From Amylibacter marinus (GTDB taxonomy: Bacteria > Pseudomonadota > Alphaproteobacteria > Rhodobacterales > Rhodobacteraceae), in assembly GCF_030160015.1 (NCBI RefSeq), contig NZ_BSNN01000002.1, positions 372,001 through 436,000 of the forward strand: DNA of 64,000 nucleotides. The letters run 5' to 3'. This document shows, piece by piece, positions 25,931 to 35,108 of this stretch. How positions within the stretch are numbered: position 1 is the stretch's first letter; every line of letters starts with the position of its first letter. The notes below the pieces were generated by a model. It did not search any database. It saw only the letters and a list, made by a program, of their open reading frames with translations, and was not told where the DNA came from. Both the position numbers and the translations under genes were made by a program.

Positions 25931-26290
25931 TCAAACGCTGGGCGGTGCGCGAATGGCACGCGCCCTATCTCTTGGGCGGGAAAACGGTTCTTGGTCTGGC
26001 AGGCTGTCCCAATCCTGAACCACATAGGCCTGATGCGCAGTGTCCCACACCATGCCATTTTGTTCAAAACAGACAATCAGATTACAGACATCACAGGCCA
26101 CATGTGGGGCATAACCCCTGTCATCGCCACAGATATCGGCTAGATCGCCGCCCATTTGGACATAGGCAAGTAAATCCGGATCATCGATTGGCTGTAGAAC
26201 GCGATGCGCACCTCCAGCAATGCCCAAGGCAAGAACCAAGGTCAACCGTAGCGCGATCTGCGCAAAGTTATCAAATATCCTATGCAACAT
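25931..26290 (-). CDS. Small exported or anchored CxxC protein next to ycnI
   Basis: 119 residues, family not recognised. The N-terminus has a hydrophobic stretch (about 8-25, LRLTLVLALGIAGGA) that is a signal peptide or anchor. The middle has DPDLLAYVQMGGDLADICGD and then VACDVCNLIVC, a CxxC plus two more cysteines. The C-terminus is charged. It is 49 bases upstream of ycnI on the same strand, so a shared role in copper handling is plausible but inferred. I use the ATG at 26290; a GTG at 26311 would add seven residues. Confidence 0.6.
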   Translation of the reverse strand: MLHRIFDNFAQIALRLTLVLALGIAGGAHRVLQPIDDPDLLAYVQMGGDLADICGDDRGYAPHVACDVCNLIVCFEQNGMVWDTAHQAYVVQDWDSLPDQEPFSRPRDRARAIRAPPSV

Positions 26291-26342
26291 CGCGGCTCTT
26301 ATAGAACCCACGAAAATCTATTCAATGGATATTATGCTGCAT

Positions 26343-29177
26343 CTACAACATATCCTTTAAATAGAAACCCGTATAGCTCTCTGCAACCTTAGCCACGTGT
26401 TCCGGGGTGCCGGTGGCAACAATACGTCCACCACCATCGCCGCCCTCGGGGCCGATATCGATGATGTGATCGGCGGTTTTCACCACATCTAGATTGTGCT
26501 CGATCACGATTACGGTGTTCCCCTGATCAACCAATTCATGTAATACTTCCAACAACTTACGAACATCTTCAAAGTGCAGACCAGTGGTAGGTTCGTCAAG
26601 AATATAGAGCGTGCGCCCCGTGGAACGCTTGGCCAGCTCTTTTGATAGCTTTACCCGCTGTGCCTCGCCACCCGAAAGGGTGGTTGCCGGTTGGCCGACC
26701 TTAATATAGCCAAGGCCAACCCGCATCAGGGCCGTCATTTTATCACGGATAGATGGCACCGCCTTAAAGAATTCCTCGGCGTCCTCTACGGTCATATCCA
26801 ACACATCAGCGATGCTTTTACCCTTGAACAAAACCTCTAGGGTTTCGCGGTTATAGCGCTTGCCCTTGCAGGTTTCGCATTCCACATAGACATCCGGTAG
26901 GAAGTGCATTTCGATCTTGATCAGACCATCGCCCTGACAGGCCTCGCAGCGCCCGCCCTTTACATTAAAGCTGAAACGCCCGGGTTTGTAGCCGCGGGTT
27001 TTGGCTTCGGGCAGGCCTGCAAACCATTCACGTATGGGCGTAAAGGCACCGGTATAGGTGGCAGGGTTAGAACGCGGTGTTCGCCCGATGGCGCGTTGAT
27101 CAATATCGATCACCTTATCTAGGTAGGTTAGCCCGCGGATGCCATCGCTGGGGGCTGGGGTTTGCTTGGCGCCATTTAGGCGCATAGAGGCGGTTTTGAA
27201 CAGCGTTTCGATAGTTAGGGTGGATTTTCCGCCCCCCGAAACACCCGTAACACAGGTGAACGTGCCAAGGGGAAATTCTGCGTTCACCCCTTTTAGGTTA
27301 TTGCCCGTGGCATTTTCCACCGAGATAAATTTGCCATTTCCGGCGCGGCGATCCAGTGGTACATCTATTTTCTTGGCGCCTGTAAGGTATTGCCCAGTAA
27401 TGGATTTTTTGTTGTTCTCTATTTGCTTTGGTGTGCCCTTGGCAATGATTTCGCCCCCGTGTACTCCTGCACCTGGGCCGATATCCAGCACGTAATCCGC
27501 CATGCGCACCGCCTCTTCATCGTGTTCCACCACGATGACGGTATTGCCTTGGTTGCGTAGGTTTTTTAGGGTTTCTAGCAATCGTCCATTATCGCGTTGG
27601 TGCAGGCCGATGGAGGGCTCATCCAGAACATAAAGTACACCCGTCAGGCCAGAGCCGATCTGGCTGGCCAATCTGATGCGTTGGCTTTCGCCACCTGATA
27701 GCGTGCCAGAGCTGCGCGACAGGGTCAGGTAATTCAGGCCCACATTTACCAAAAACCCAAGACGTTCGCGGATTTCCTTTAGGATGGCGGCGGCAATTTC
27801 GTTGTTTTGCTTGCTCAGGGCCTGTGGTACGGATTCGATCCAATCTAGGGCCTCTTGGATAGACAGTTCTACTGCCTGACCGACATGCAGATCACCGATA
27901 CGCACGGCCAATGCTTCGGGGCGCAGACGATAGCCGTCACAGGCGCCACAGTGGCGATTGTTCTGATAGCGTTCGAATTCTTCGCGAATCCAGTTGCTGT
28001 CGGTTTCGCGATAGCGGCGTTGCATATTGGGGATAACGCCTTCAAAGGCGCGCGATACCTCGTAGACCCGCCCGCCCTCGTCGTAGCGGAATTTGATCTC
28101 GTCCTTGCCAGAGCCATAGAGCATCAGTTTTTGGATTTTCTTTGGCAGATCGCGCCATTGCCCATCTTTGTCAAAATCATAGTGGCGCGCCAAGGCCTCT
28201 ATTGTTTGGCGAAAATAGGGGCTTTTGCCCTTGGCCCATGGGGCCAGCGCACCTTCATAGAGGCTGAGGCTAGGATCTGGCACTACCAAACGTTCGTCAA
28301 AGAACAGCTCGACCCCCAGCCCATCACATTCTGGGCAGGCGCCTACTGGTGCGTTAAACGAGAACAGGCGCGGCTCGATTTCTGAGATGGTAAAGCCGCT
28401 AACGGGGCAGGCAAATTTTTCGCTAAATGTGATGCGGTCTGCTTCGCCATCACTTGGGGCAGTTTCTAGGATTGCGATACCATCGGCCAGATCAAGGGCG
28501 GTGCGAAAGCTGTCCGCCAGACGGGTTTCAAGGCCGGGCTTTACAACCAAACGATCCACCACCACATCAATATTATGACGGAATTTCTTGTCTAGCTTGG
28601 GGGCATCATCCAGTTCGTAGAACTCACCATTGACCTTAACGCGTTGATAGCCTTGTTTTTTAAGGCCTGCGAACTCCTTGACGTATTCGCCCTTGCGATC
28701 TCGTACAATGGGGGCCAATAGATAGGCGCGTGTGCCCTCGCCCATTGCCATCACACGATCAACCATATCGGACACCTGTTGGGCCTCAATCGGCAGGCCC
28801 GTCGCAGGCGAATAGGGTGTGCCCGCCCGCGCAAACAGCAGGCGCATGTAGTCGTAAATTTCCGTCACCGTCCCGACCGTAGAGCGCGGGTTTTTAGATG
28901 TGGTTTTCTGTTCAATCGATATGGCTGGTGACAGGCCCGCTATGTGATCCACATCAGGTTTTTGCATCATATCCAAAAACTGGCGCGCATAGGCCGATAG
29001 GCTTTCTACATAGCGCCGCTGGCCCTCGGCATAGATGGTATCAAAGGCCAGCGATGATTTACCAGACCCGGACAATCCGGTAATCACCACCAGCTTGTCA
29101 CGGGGAATATCTACATCAATGGATTTAAGATTATGTTCGCGCGCACCGCGAATTTCGATATTTTTCAGCTCAGCCAT
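26343..29177 (-). CDS. uvrA: Excinuclease ABC subunit A
   Basis: 944-residue damage-recognition ATPase of nucleotide excision repair. It has two ABC modules: first Walker [10 protein letters not shown] with signature [13 protein letters not shown], second GVSGGGKST with [13 protein letters not shown]. Zinc modules are visible as [16 protein letters not shown] and CEACQGDG with CETCKGKR. Length is normal. It is transcribed alone; a LexA-like site lies in front of it. Confidence 0.97.
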   Translation of the reverse strand: MAELKNIEIRGAREHNLKSIDVDIPRDKLVVITGLSGSGKSSLAFDTIYAEGQRRYVESLSAYARQFLDMMQKPDVDHIAGLSPAISIEQKTTSKNPRSTVGTVTEIYDYMRLLFARAGTPYSPATGLPIEAQQVSDMVDRVMAMGEGTRAYLLAPIVRDRKGEYVKEFAGLKKQGYQRVKVNGEFYELDDAPKLDKKFRHNIDVVVDRLVVKPGLETRLADSFRTALDLADGIAILETAPSDGEADRITFSEKFACPVSGFTISEIEPRLFSFNAPVGACPECDGLGVELFFDERLVVPDPSLSLYEGALAPWAKGKSPYFRQTIEALARHYDFDKDGQWRDLPKKIQKLMLYGSGKDEIKFRYDEGGRVYEVSRAFEGVIPNMQRRYRETDSNWIREEFERYQNNRHCGACDGYRLRPEALAVRIGDLHVGQAVELSIQEALDWIESVPQALSKQNNEIAAAILKEIRERLGFLVNVGLNYLTLSRSSGTLSGGESQRIRLASQIGSGLTGVLYVLDEPSIGLHQRDNGRLLETLKNLRNQGNTVIVVEHDEEAVRMADYVLDIGPGAGVHGGEIIAKGTPKQIENNKKSITGQYLTGAKKIDVPLDRRAGNGKFISVENATGNNLKGVNAEFPLGTFTCVTGVSGGGKSTLTIETLFKTASMRLNGAKQTPAPSDGIRGLTYLDKVIDIDQRAIGRTPRSNPATYTGAFTPIREWFAGLPEAKTRGYKPGRFSFNVKGGRCEACQGDGLIKIEMHFLPDVYVECETCKGKRYNRETLEVLFKGKSIADVLDMTVEDAEEFFKAVPSIRDKMTALMRVGLGYIKVGQPATTLSGGEAQRVKLSKELAKRSTGRTLYILDEPTTGLHFEDVRKLLEVLHELVDQGNTVIVIEHNLDVVKTADHIIDIGPEGGDGGGRIVATGTPEHVAKVAESYTGFYLKDML

Positions 29178-29233
29178 AATAACCCGTCACAAAAATTGAA
29201 AGTGTTGCGGTCATTTGTACTGATTTCTCACCA

Positions 29234-29248
29234 GAACAAAACAAGAAA
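29234..29248. promoter_or_regulatory. Possible LexA (SOS) box upstream of uvrA
   Basis: GAAC-N7-GAAA, one base away from the direct repeat GAAC-N7-GAAC (GTTC-N7-GTTC on the other strand) known as the SOS operator in many Alphaproteobacteria. It lies about 57 bases upstream of the uvrA start codon, in the gap after the lytic transglycosylase gene. Position fits; the last base does not match. Confidence 0.4.
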
Positions 29249-29269
29249 ATTAAAATACTGCGCCCTGCA

Positions 29270-29839
29270 CTATCGCCCGAGAATTTTCTTTACGTAATTC
29301 TGGGTTTCGCGGTATGGCGGAACGCCGTTGTACTTTTCAACAGCGCCGGGGCCGGCATTATAGGCCGCAAGAGCCAAACGCCAGGTGCCGAATTTTCGAT
29401 ACTGTTGAGATAGGTAGCGCGCGCCCCCCTCTAGGTTCTGTTTCGGATCCTTGGGATTGACCCCTAGGCCACGGGCGGTGGCGGGCATCAATTGTGCCAG
29501 CCCAATGGCGCCTTTGTTCGAGCGCGCCTTGGGGTTCCAGTTGCTTTCCTGTTGCACCAAGCGCTTAAACAGATCACTTGGTACGCCGTACTTGCGCGCG
29601 GCGGCTTCGGCCATGGGGGTATATACACCGCGGTAGCGGCCGCTATAGGCAGGTATATTCTCTTGGCTGCTAATCCCGCGCCCCGTTAGATCATAGGATT
29701 TGGTATATTGGGTCGACAGCCGATCATCCAATAGGCGGGTGTGGCTGGGCAGAATAACAGGTTTAGCAAGGGCCAAGCCCCCTATCGAGCAGCTGGCGAC
29801 GATCAATACAGCGTATTTAAGTCTAATTCTCATCAACAT
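29270..29839 (-). CDS. Lytic transglycosylase (SLT family)
   Basis: 189 residues with a hydrophobic signal region (about 5-24). The SLT catalytic domain runs from about 70 to the end: the catalytic Glu is in [10 protein letters not shown], followed by [29 protein letters not shown] and [18 protein letters not shown]. It cuts peptidoglycan to anhydro-muropeptides, the source of the sugar later used by AnmK. The start could be the ATG at 29839 or one two codons later. It is divergent from ssb and ends upstream of uvrA. Confidence 0.9.
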   Translation of the reverse strand: MLMRIRLKYAVLIVASCSIGGLALAKPVILPSHTRLLDDRLSTQYTKSYDLTGRGISSQENIPAYSGRYRGVYTPMAEAAARKYGVPSDLFKRLVQQESNWNPKARSNKGAIGLAQLMPATARGLGVNPKDPKQNLEGGARYLSQQYRKFGTWRLALAAYNAGPGAVEKYNGVPPYRETQNYVKKILGR

Positions 29840-29986
29840 CAATTCCACTATCCCTTGCGCGATATAGAGCAGTTTTTCGCCCAAAGCTCAAATAATTAAA
29901 TTTGATCGGCGGAAATTCACCTTTTATTCACTCGGTAACAAGGTAATATTAACCAAACTAATTTCGTGGATTCGACAGGGAAACAA

Positions 29987-30496
29987 ATGGCAGGCTCATT
30001 AAACAAGGTCATGATTATCGGAAATTTAGGCGCGGATCCAGAAATTCGCACCTTCCAAAATGGTGGCAAGGTGTGCAATCTGCGCATTGCAACATCAGAG
30101 CGCTGGCGCGATAAGAACACCGGCGAAAACCGCGAAAAGACCGAGTGGCATACTGTGGCGATCTTTTCCGAAGGTTTGGTGCGTGTTTGCGAACAGTATC
30201 TGCGCAAGGGATCCAAGGTGTATGTAGAGGGTCAATTGCAAACCCGAAAATGGCAGGATCAATCTGGAAATGACCGCTATTCAACCGAGGTGGTTTTGCA
30301 GGGCTTTAATGGCACGTTAACCATGCTGGATGGCCGTTCTGGTGGAGATAGTGCTGGTGGTGGCTATGGTGGCGGTCAATCTGGCGGGTATGGTGGCGGC
30401 CAATCTGGTGGTCAATCTGGTGGATACGGCGGCGGTGGCGGCGGTGGCCAATCAGCCCCTGCCCCAAGCGATTTAGACGACGAAATCCCGTTCTAA
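29987..30496 (+). CDS. ssb: Single-stranded DNA-binding protein
   Basis: 169 residues. The OB fold covers 1-112 ([20 protein letters not shown]), then a glycine-rich linker with GGGQSGG-type units (about 119-155), and the acidic tip DDEIPF that recruits partner proteins. I start at the ATG at 29987, with AGGGA upstream; the earlier in-frame ATG at 29966 would add seven residues not seen in the family. The repeat-like DNA at 30345-30455 is just the linker coding sequence. Confidence 0.97.
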   Translation: MAGSLNKVMIIGNLGADPEIRTFQNGGKVCNLRIATSERWRDKNTGENREKTEWHTVAIFSEGLVRVCEQYLRKGSKVYVEGQLQTRKWQDQSGNDRYSTEVVLQGFNGTLTMLDGRSGGDSAGGGYGGGQSGGYGGGQSGGQSGGYGGGGGGGQSAPAPSDLDDEIPF

Positions 30497-30526
30497 ATCC
30501 ATCTGTTTACAGTATTAAATCCTTCG

Positions 30527-30553
30527 AAAGCGGCGCCCTTGGTGTCGCTTTTT
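30527..30553 (+). terminator. Rho-independent terminator of ssb
   Basis: An 11-bp stem with two G-U pairs (AAAGCGGCGCC / GGTGTCGCTTT), loop CTT, ending in a run of five T. It lies about 30 bases after the ssb stop codon. Confidence 0.75.
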
Positions 30554-30605
30554 GGCATGCAATGGATGGGAAATTTCGGCTCTGTGGGGGAAACAGGAGC
30601 ACATG

Positions 30606-31562
30606 ATGAACGTTGGATTTGTGGGATTAGGGAATGTCGGCGGCAAGTTGGCTGGGGCATTGTTACGAAATGGTGTTGATCTCTATGTCAGAGATCTGAA
30701 TTCGGATTTGGTGCAAGAATTCATCGATCTCGGTGCGAAAACCGCCCCAAGCAATCAAGAGCTGATGCGAATTTGTGATGCGGTGATTACCTGCCTGCCC
30801 TCGCCTGTGGCCTGTGCCAGCGTGGTAGAGGGCAAGGAGGGGCTGTTGGAGGGGGTCAGTGATGGCAAGATCTGGATGGAGATGTCGACCACCGATCAGG
30901 CCGAGGTCACGCGATTAGGAGCCTTGATTCAGGCCCGAGGTGGGCGCGCAGTTGATTGTCCGGTTTCCGGGGGGTGTCACCGCGCCGATACTGGCAATAT
31001 TTCGATTTTCGCGGGCTGTGATCGCGAAACTTTTGACATCATTTTCCCGCTATTACAAAAGATGGGTCGCAGGCTGTTACATACGGGGGATTTGGGCTCT
31101 GCCTCGGTATTGAAGGTGGTGACCAATTATCTAGCTACGGCGAATTTACTAACATGTTGCGAGGCATTGGTCACCTGCAAGGCAGCTGGGATGGATTTAG
31201 CCACAGCCTATGAGGCGATCAAAATCAGCTCTGGCACGTCGTTTGTACATGAAACCGAAAGCCAGGTTATCCTAAACGGATCACGCGATATCAGCTTTAC
31301 CATGGATTTGGTAAAGAAAGATATCGGGCTGTTTGATACATTGGCCAGACAGCATGATGTTCCATTGGAAATCTCGCCATTGATGGTGAAAATCTTTGAC
31401 GACGGGATTGAAAAATATGGGCCGCGTGAATGGTCGCCTAACATCATCAAGCGCCTGGAAGATGCCACCGGATTATCGATTACTGCGGCGGGATTCCCTG
31501 CAGAAATGCGCGATGATGAACCAGAAGTTGCGGGATATGAGGTTGTGCCAAATTCCGCCTAG
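30606..31562 (+). CDS. NAD(P)-dependent beta-hydroxyacid dehydrogenase (3-hydroxyisobutyrate type)
   Basis: 318 residues. The Rossmann motif GLGNVGGKLAG is at the N-terminus, the substrate-binding block DCPVSGGCHRADTGN in the middle, and the catalytic lysine in LKVVTNYLATANL. This is the family of 3-hydroxyisobutyrate, tartronate semialdehyde and related dehydrogenases; the substrate is not clear. AGGAG at 30595-30599 is 6 bases from the ATG at 30606 and only 3 from the ATG at 30603, so I use the second. It stands between ssb and gyrA, unrelated in function. Confidence 0.86.
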   Translation: MNVGFVGLGNVGGKLAGALLRNGVDLYVRDLNSDLVQEFIDLGAKTAPSNQELMRICDAVITCLPSPVACASVVEGKEGLLEGVSDGKIWMEMSTTDQAEVTRLGALIQARGGRAVDCPVSGGCHRADTGNISIFAGCDRETFDIIFPLLQKMGRRLLHTGDLGSASVLKVVTNYLATANLLTCCEALVTCKAAGMDLATAYEAIKISSGTSFVHETESQVILNGSRDISFTMDLVKKDIGLFDTLARQHDVPLEISPLMVKIFDDGIEKYGPREWSPNIIKRLEDATGLSITAAGFPAEMRDDEPEVAGYEVVPNSA

Positions 31563-31660
31563 CAGATCCACACCCACATTTCGTCATAGAAGCCTGTTTT
31601 TAAATTATTTTCTGCGAAAAAACGCAAGTGGGTTTGCCCTGATCAATCCCCAGCTACGGT

Positions 31661-31708
31661 TTGCCTTTGCGATCCGAACCTGTTATAAATGACACAAATA
31701 TAACAGGT
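31661..31708 (+). promoter_or_regulatory. gyrA promoter with overlapping inverted repeat
   Basis: A -35 TTGCCT (31661-31666) and -10 TATAAA (31684-31689) are spaced by 17 bases. A perfect 10-bp inverted repeat, ACCTGTTATA (31678-31687) and TATAACAGGT (31699-31708), covers the -10 element and the likely transcription start. Its right arm shares AGGT with the gyrA ribosome-binding site. It could be a repressor operator or, in longer transcripts, a hairpin hiding the ribosome-binding site. Confidence 0.65.
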
Positions 31709-31717
31709 GAGTAAACC

Positions 31718-34438
31718 GTGAGCGACAACCCAGAGACCCCGCTAGAGGATCAACCAGAAAATCCAACATATGATGGCCCGCAAATTGCCATCGAACAAGA
31801 AATGAAAAGCGCATATCTTGATTACGCGATGTCTGTCATTGTCAGCCGCGCTATCCCGGATTTGCGCGATGGATTGAAACCTGTTCACCGCCGTATTCTT
31901 TATGCGATGCATAAAAACGGCTATACACACAATAAATCCTATCGCAAGGCGGCCAAATCTGTTGGCGATGTGATGGGCAGCTTTCACCCCCATGGTGATA
32001 CAGCGATTTATGATGCTTTGGTGCGCATGGCACAAGATTTCTCGATGTCCCTGCCCTTGATTGATGGTCAGGGTAACTTTGGTTCGATGGACGGCGATAA
32101 TGCGGCGGCCATGCGTTATACCGAGGCGCGTCTGGATAAACCCACGGTTTATCTATTGGAAGATATCGAAAAAGACACGGTCAACTTTCAAGACAACTAT
32201 GATGGCAAGGAACGCGAACCCACTGTTTTGCCTGCGCGTTATCCAAATATGTTGGTCAATGGGGCTGGTGGTATCGCGGTGGGTATGGCCACCAATATAC
32301 CGCCTCATAACCTAGGTGAGGTGATCGATGCCACATTGGCCCTGATTGAGAACCCAGATTTAGACAGTGCCAGCCTGATGAAATACGTACCAGCCCCTGA
32401 TTTCCCCACGGGTGGGGTTATTTTGGGACGCGCTGGTGCGGCCAAGGCCTATACCGAGGGGCGCGGTTCGGTGATTGTACGCGCCAAAACCCGTGTCGAG
32501 GAAATCCGCAAGGATCGCTGGGCGATTATTGTGGATGAGATCCCCTATCAGGTGAATAAGGCAACGATGATCGAGAAAATCGCCGAGTTGTCGCGCGACA
32601 AAAAGATCGAGGGCATTGCCCATGTGCAGGATGAATCTGATCGCGTTGGTGTGCGGGTGGTTGTTGAGCTGAAACGCGATGCTACGGCCGAGGTGGTTCT
32701 GAATCAACTGTTCCGCTTTACGCCTCTGCAGACCTCTTTTGGCTGTAATATGCTGGCCTTGAATGGCGGGCGGCCAGAACAGCTGACTTTGTATAAATTC
32801 TTGGATTATTTCATCACCTTCCGCGAGGAAGTGGTGGCGCGGCGCACGGCATTTGAATTGCGTAAAGCGCGTGAGCGCAGCCATATCTTATGTGGTTTGG
32901 CGGTGGCGGTATCAAATGTAGATGAGATTGTGGCGACCATTCGCGGCTCATCGGATCCAGCCGAGGCGCGCGAGAAATTGATGACCCGCCGCTGGCCAGC
33001 AGCGGATATCGCAGAATATATCGCGCTGATCGATGATCCCAGCCATACGATCAATGAAGACAAGACCTATAATCTATCGGCAATTCAGGCCCGTGCGATT
33101 TTGGAATTGCGCCTACAGCGCCTGACGGCGATGGGTGTCAAAGAGGTGACGGACGAGCTGCAAGATTTGGCCGAGCGTATTACCGATTATTTGGATATCC
33201 TGCGATCCCGCGATCGCATCATGGCGATCATTACCGAAGAGTTGATTGAGGTGCGCGAGAAATTCGCTGTGCCACGCCGCACAGAAATCGTCGAATGGGC
33301 CGGCGATATGGATGATGAGGATTTGATCGAGAAAGAGGATATGGTGGTGACCATCACCAACTCTGGCTATATCAAACGGACCAATCTGGCCGAGTTCCGC
33401 GAGCAAAAGCGCGGCGGCAAGGGTATTCAGGGCATGTCGACCAAGGACGAAGATTTCGTAACCAATATGTTCGTTGCCAATACGCATACGGCGCTGTTGT
33501 TCTTCACCACCGACGGTATGGTTTATAAATTGAAAACATGGCGTTTGCCCATGGGCGGGCGAAATGCCAAGGGCAAGGCGATTGTCAATCTTTTGCCAAT
33601 TGATGCAGGTGTTTCCATCGCCGCGTTGATGCCAATTGATGCACCCGATGATGAATGGGGTGATTTACAAATCGTATTTGCCACATCAGAGGGTGGTGTT
33701 CGGCGCAATGCCTTATCAGATTTCACCAATGTTAAGGCCAATGGTAAAATCGCGATGAAGCTGCCTGAGGGTGTTTCCATTGTGAATGTGCATATTGCCA
33801 CTGAGCAGGATGATTTCTTGCTGACTACGGCACAGGGCAAGGCGATCCGTTTCCCAACCACCGATGTACGCGTCTTTAAGGGGCGCGATTCTACCGGAGT
33901 GCGCGGGATTAAGCTGGCCGAGAATGACACGGTGGTGTCCATGGCCGTTATTCGCCACGTAGATGCCAGCGCCGAGGAACGCACCAGCTACTTTAAGATG
34001 CGCCGTGCGCTTCTGGGTGAAGACGGTGAAGATGGGGCCGATGCCGTTGAACTAAGCCAAGAGCGCTATGACGAATTGGCGGCATTGGAGCAGTGGATTC
34101 TGACCATCACCGCAGGCGGATTTGGCAAGAGATCCTCGGCCCATGAGTATCGCGTATCTGGCCGTGGTGGTCAGGGTGTGGCGGCCGCAAATCTTTCACG
34201 GCGTGACGACAAGATAGTCGCGGCATTCACTGTGGAAGAAGAGGATCAGATCATGTTGGCCACTTCCACGGGTCAATCTATTCGCTGTCCGGTTTCGGGT
34301 ATCTCTCGTCAGGGGCGCGCCTCATCTGGGGTGACCGTTTTCAACACCAAAGACGGCGAAGAAGTTGTGTCCGTAGCCTATATCGCAGACAGTGATGCCG
34401 ATAGCGAAGACAGCGCAGAGGCGCAGACTACAGACTGA
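31718..34438 (+). CDS. gyrA: DNA gyrase subunit A
   Basis: 906-residue topoisomerase subunit that cuts and rejoins DNA during negative supercoiling. The catalytic tyrosine is Tyr134 in AAMRYTEARL. The quinolone-resistance region reads SFHPHGDTAIYD, with Thr95 and Asp99 at the positions of E. coli Ser83 and Asp87. The GyrA box in the C-terminal beta-pinwheel reads QKRGGKG. The start is a GTG at 31718 behind AGGTGAG. The acidic tail DSDADSEDSAEA is typical. Confidence 0.97.
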   Translation: MSDNPETPLEDQPENPTYDGPQIAIEQEMKSAYLDYAMSVIVSRAIPDLRDGLKPVHRRILYAMHKNGYTHNKSYRKAAKSVGDVMGSFHPHGDTAIYDALVRMAQDFSMSLPLIDGQGNFGSMDGDNAAAMRYTEARLDKPTVYLLEDIEKDTVNFQDNYDGKEREPTVLPARYPNMLVNGAGGIAVGMATNIPPHNLGEVIDATLALIENPDLDSASLMKYVPAPDFPTGGVILGRAGAAKAYTEGRGSVIVRAKTRVEEIRKDRWAIIVDEIPYQVNKATMIEKIAELSRDKKIEGIAHVQDESDRVGVRVVVELKRDATAEVVLNQLFRFTPLQTSFGCNMLALNGGRPEQLTLYKFLDYFITFREEVVARRTAFELRKARERSHILCGLAVAVSNVDEIVATIRGSSDPAEAREKLMTRRWPAADIAEYIALIDDPSHTINEDKTYNLSAIQARAILELRLQRLTAMGVKEVTDELQDLAERITDYLDILRSRDRIMAIITEELIEVREKFAVPRRTEIVEWAGDMDDEDLIEKEDMVVTITNSGYIKRTNLAEFREQKRGGKGIQGMSTKDEDFVTNMFVANTHTALLFFTTDGMVYKLKTWRLPMGGRNAKGKAIVNLLPIDAGVSIAALMPIDAPDDEWGDLQIVFATSEGGVRRNALSDFTNVKANGKIAMKLPEGVSIVNVHIATEQDDFLLTTAQGKAIRFPTTDVRVFKGRDSTGVRGIKLAENDTVVSMAVIRHVDASAEERTSYFKMRRALLGEDGEDGADAVELSQERYDELAALEQWILTITAGGFGKRSSAHEYRVSGRGGQGVAAANLSRRDDKIVAAFTVEEEDQIMLATSTGQSIRCPVSGISRQGRASSGVTVFNTKDGEEVVSVAYIADSDADSEDSAEAQTTD

Positions 34439-34454
34439 TACTTAGATATATCTT

Positions 34455-34491
34455 TTCTGCACCTAACGATGGTATGAAATTAGGTGCAGAA
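34455..34491 (+). terminator. Hairpin after gyrA
   Basis: A perfect 12-bp inverted repeat (TTCTGCACCTAA at 34455-34466 and its complement at 34480-34491) with a 13-base loop, beginning 17 bases after the gyrA stop. No U-run follows, so it is a terminator candidate or RNA-end hairpin. Confidence 0.5.
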
Positions 34492-34565
34492 TAACTCGAT
34501 TGCCAGGTGCGGTGAAACGCCTACGGGGATACTCTAATAAAATATAAATATTCGGAGTATCTATT

Positions 34566-34955
34566 ATGATAAATCACGAGCATCTACTGTTTTAGTCGCC
34601 CTTGGCGCCCCTGCCTTTGCACCAACGGAGTTAAGAAAGCAGAAATTTCGACTGCTCATAACCGTATTGATACTGTCGATTACAAACTGGGTGTTGGGTT
34701 CACTATTGGTGATGTAGAAATCGAGCTGTCACATAGCGCCAATCGCGTGAATGATTCTGGAAATGTTTTGGCCATCGGCAAAACCCTTGCGGATGTTGGC
34801 GTAAATTAGGCCCGCTTTGATCAAAGTGTAAACATGTATAGATTCGAGATGACATATGAAATTGCAGATTTCAGATCGAAGCAGGTTTGCGCAATGCCGA
34901 CATTGGCGAAGTTAATGGATGTGTCGCTTTTGCAGGGCTGCGCTATACATTTTGT
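34566..34955 (+). pseudogene. Decayed outer-membrane beta-barrel protein gene
   Basis: Three consecutive pieces in different frames read as one small outer-membrane protein. From 34571 a signal-peptide-like STVLVALGAPAFA; from 34630 VKKAEISTAHNRIDTVDYKL and GVGFTIGDVEIELSHS up to a TAG at 34807; past that stop RFEMTYEIADF; then, after another shift, from 34872 QIEAGLRNADIGEVNG and AGLRYTF, ending in phenylalanine as barrel proteins do (34950-34952). The next codon TGT is one change from TGA. At least two frameshifts and one nonsense codon make it non-functional. The exact family is not recognised. Confidence 0.65.
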
Positions 34956-35059
34956 CAAGCTACGCCAAAGGTGACCCCGGTAGCATCCTCCGCGGTGTTG
35001 GCTATCAGCAGCCGTTGTTGATCGAAACAACACCTAAATTAAACAATGCGTTTTGATGC

Positions 35060-35084
35060 GGGCCAATGGCCCCTTTCCTTTTTG
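35060..35084 (+). terminator. Weak terminator before trmFO
   Basis: GGGCC-AAT-GGCCC followed by CTTTCCTTTTT, 25 bases before the trmFO start. It may be the left-over terminator of the decayed upstream gene. The stem is only 5 bp. Confidence 0.4.
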
Positions 35085-35108
35085 TCCTGTGCCGACTAAA
35101 TCAGCAAT

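Noticed and set aside
27855-28385. 176-codon open frame on the plus strand inside uvrA
   Set aside because: Antisense shadow of a well-conserved gene; no ribosome-binding site and no recognisable domain.
30345-30455. Repetitive GGTGGC-type DNA that could be taken for a repeat array
   Set aside because: It encodes the glycine-rich linker of SSB; units are irregular and in frame, no spacers as in CRISPR.
32360-32884. 174-codon open frame antisense to gyrA
   Set aside because: Shadow frame; composition mirrors gyrA codons and no independent signals are present.
34821-35033. 70-codon minus-strand frame after gyrA
   Set aside because: The plus strand here shows a better explained decayed outer-membrane protein with a C-terminal barrel signature.
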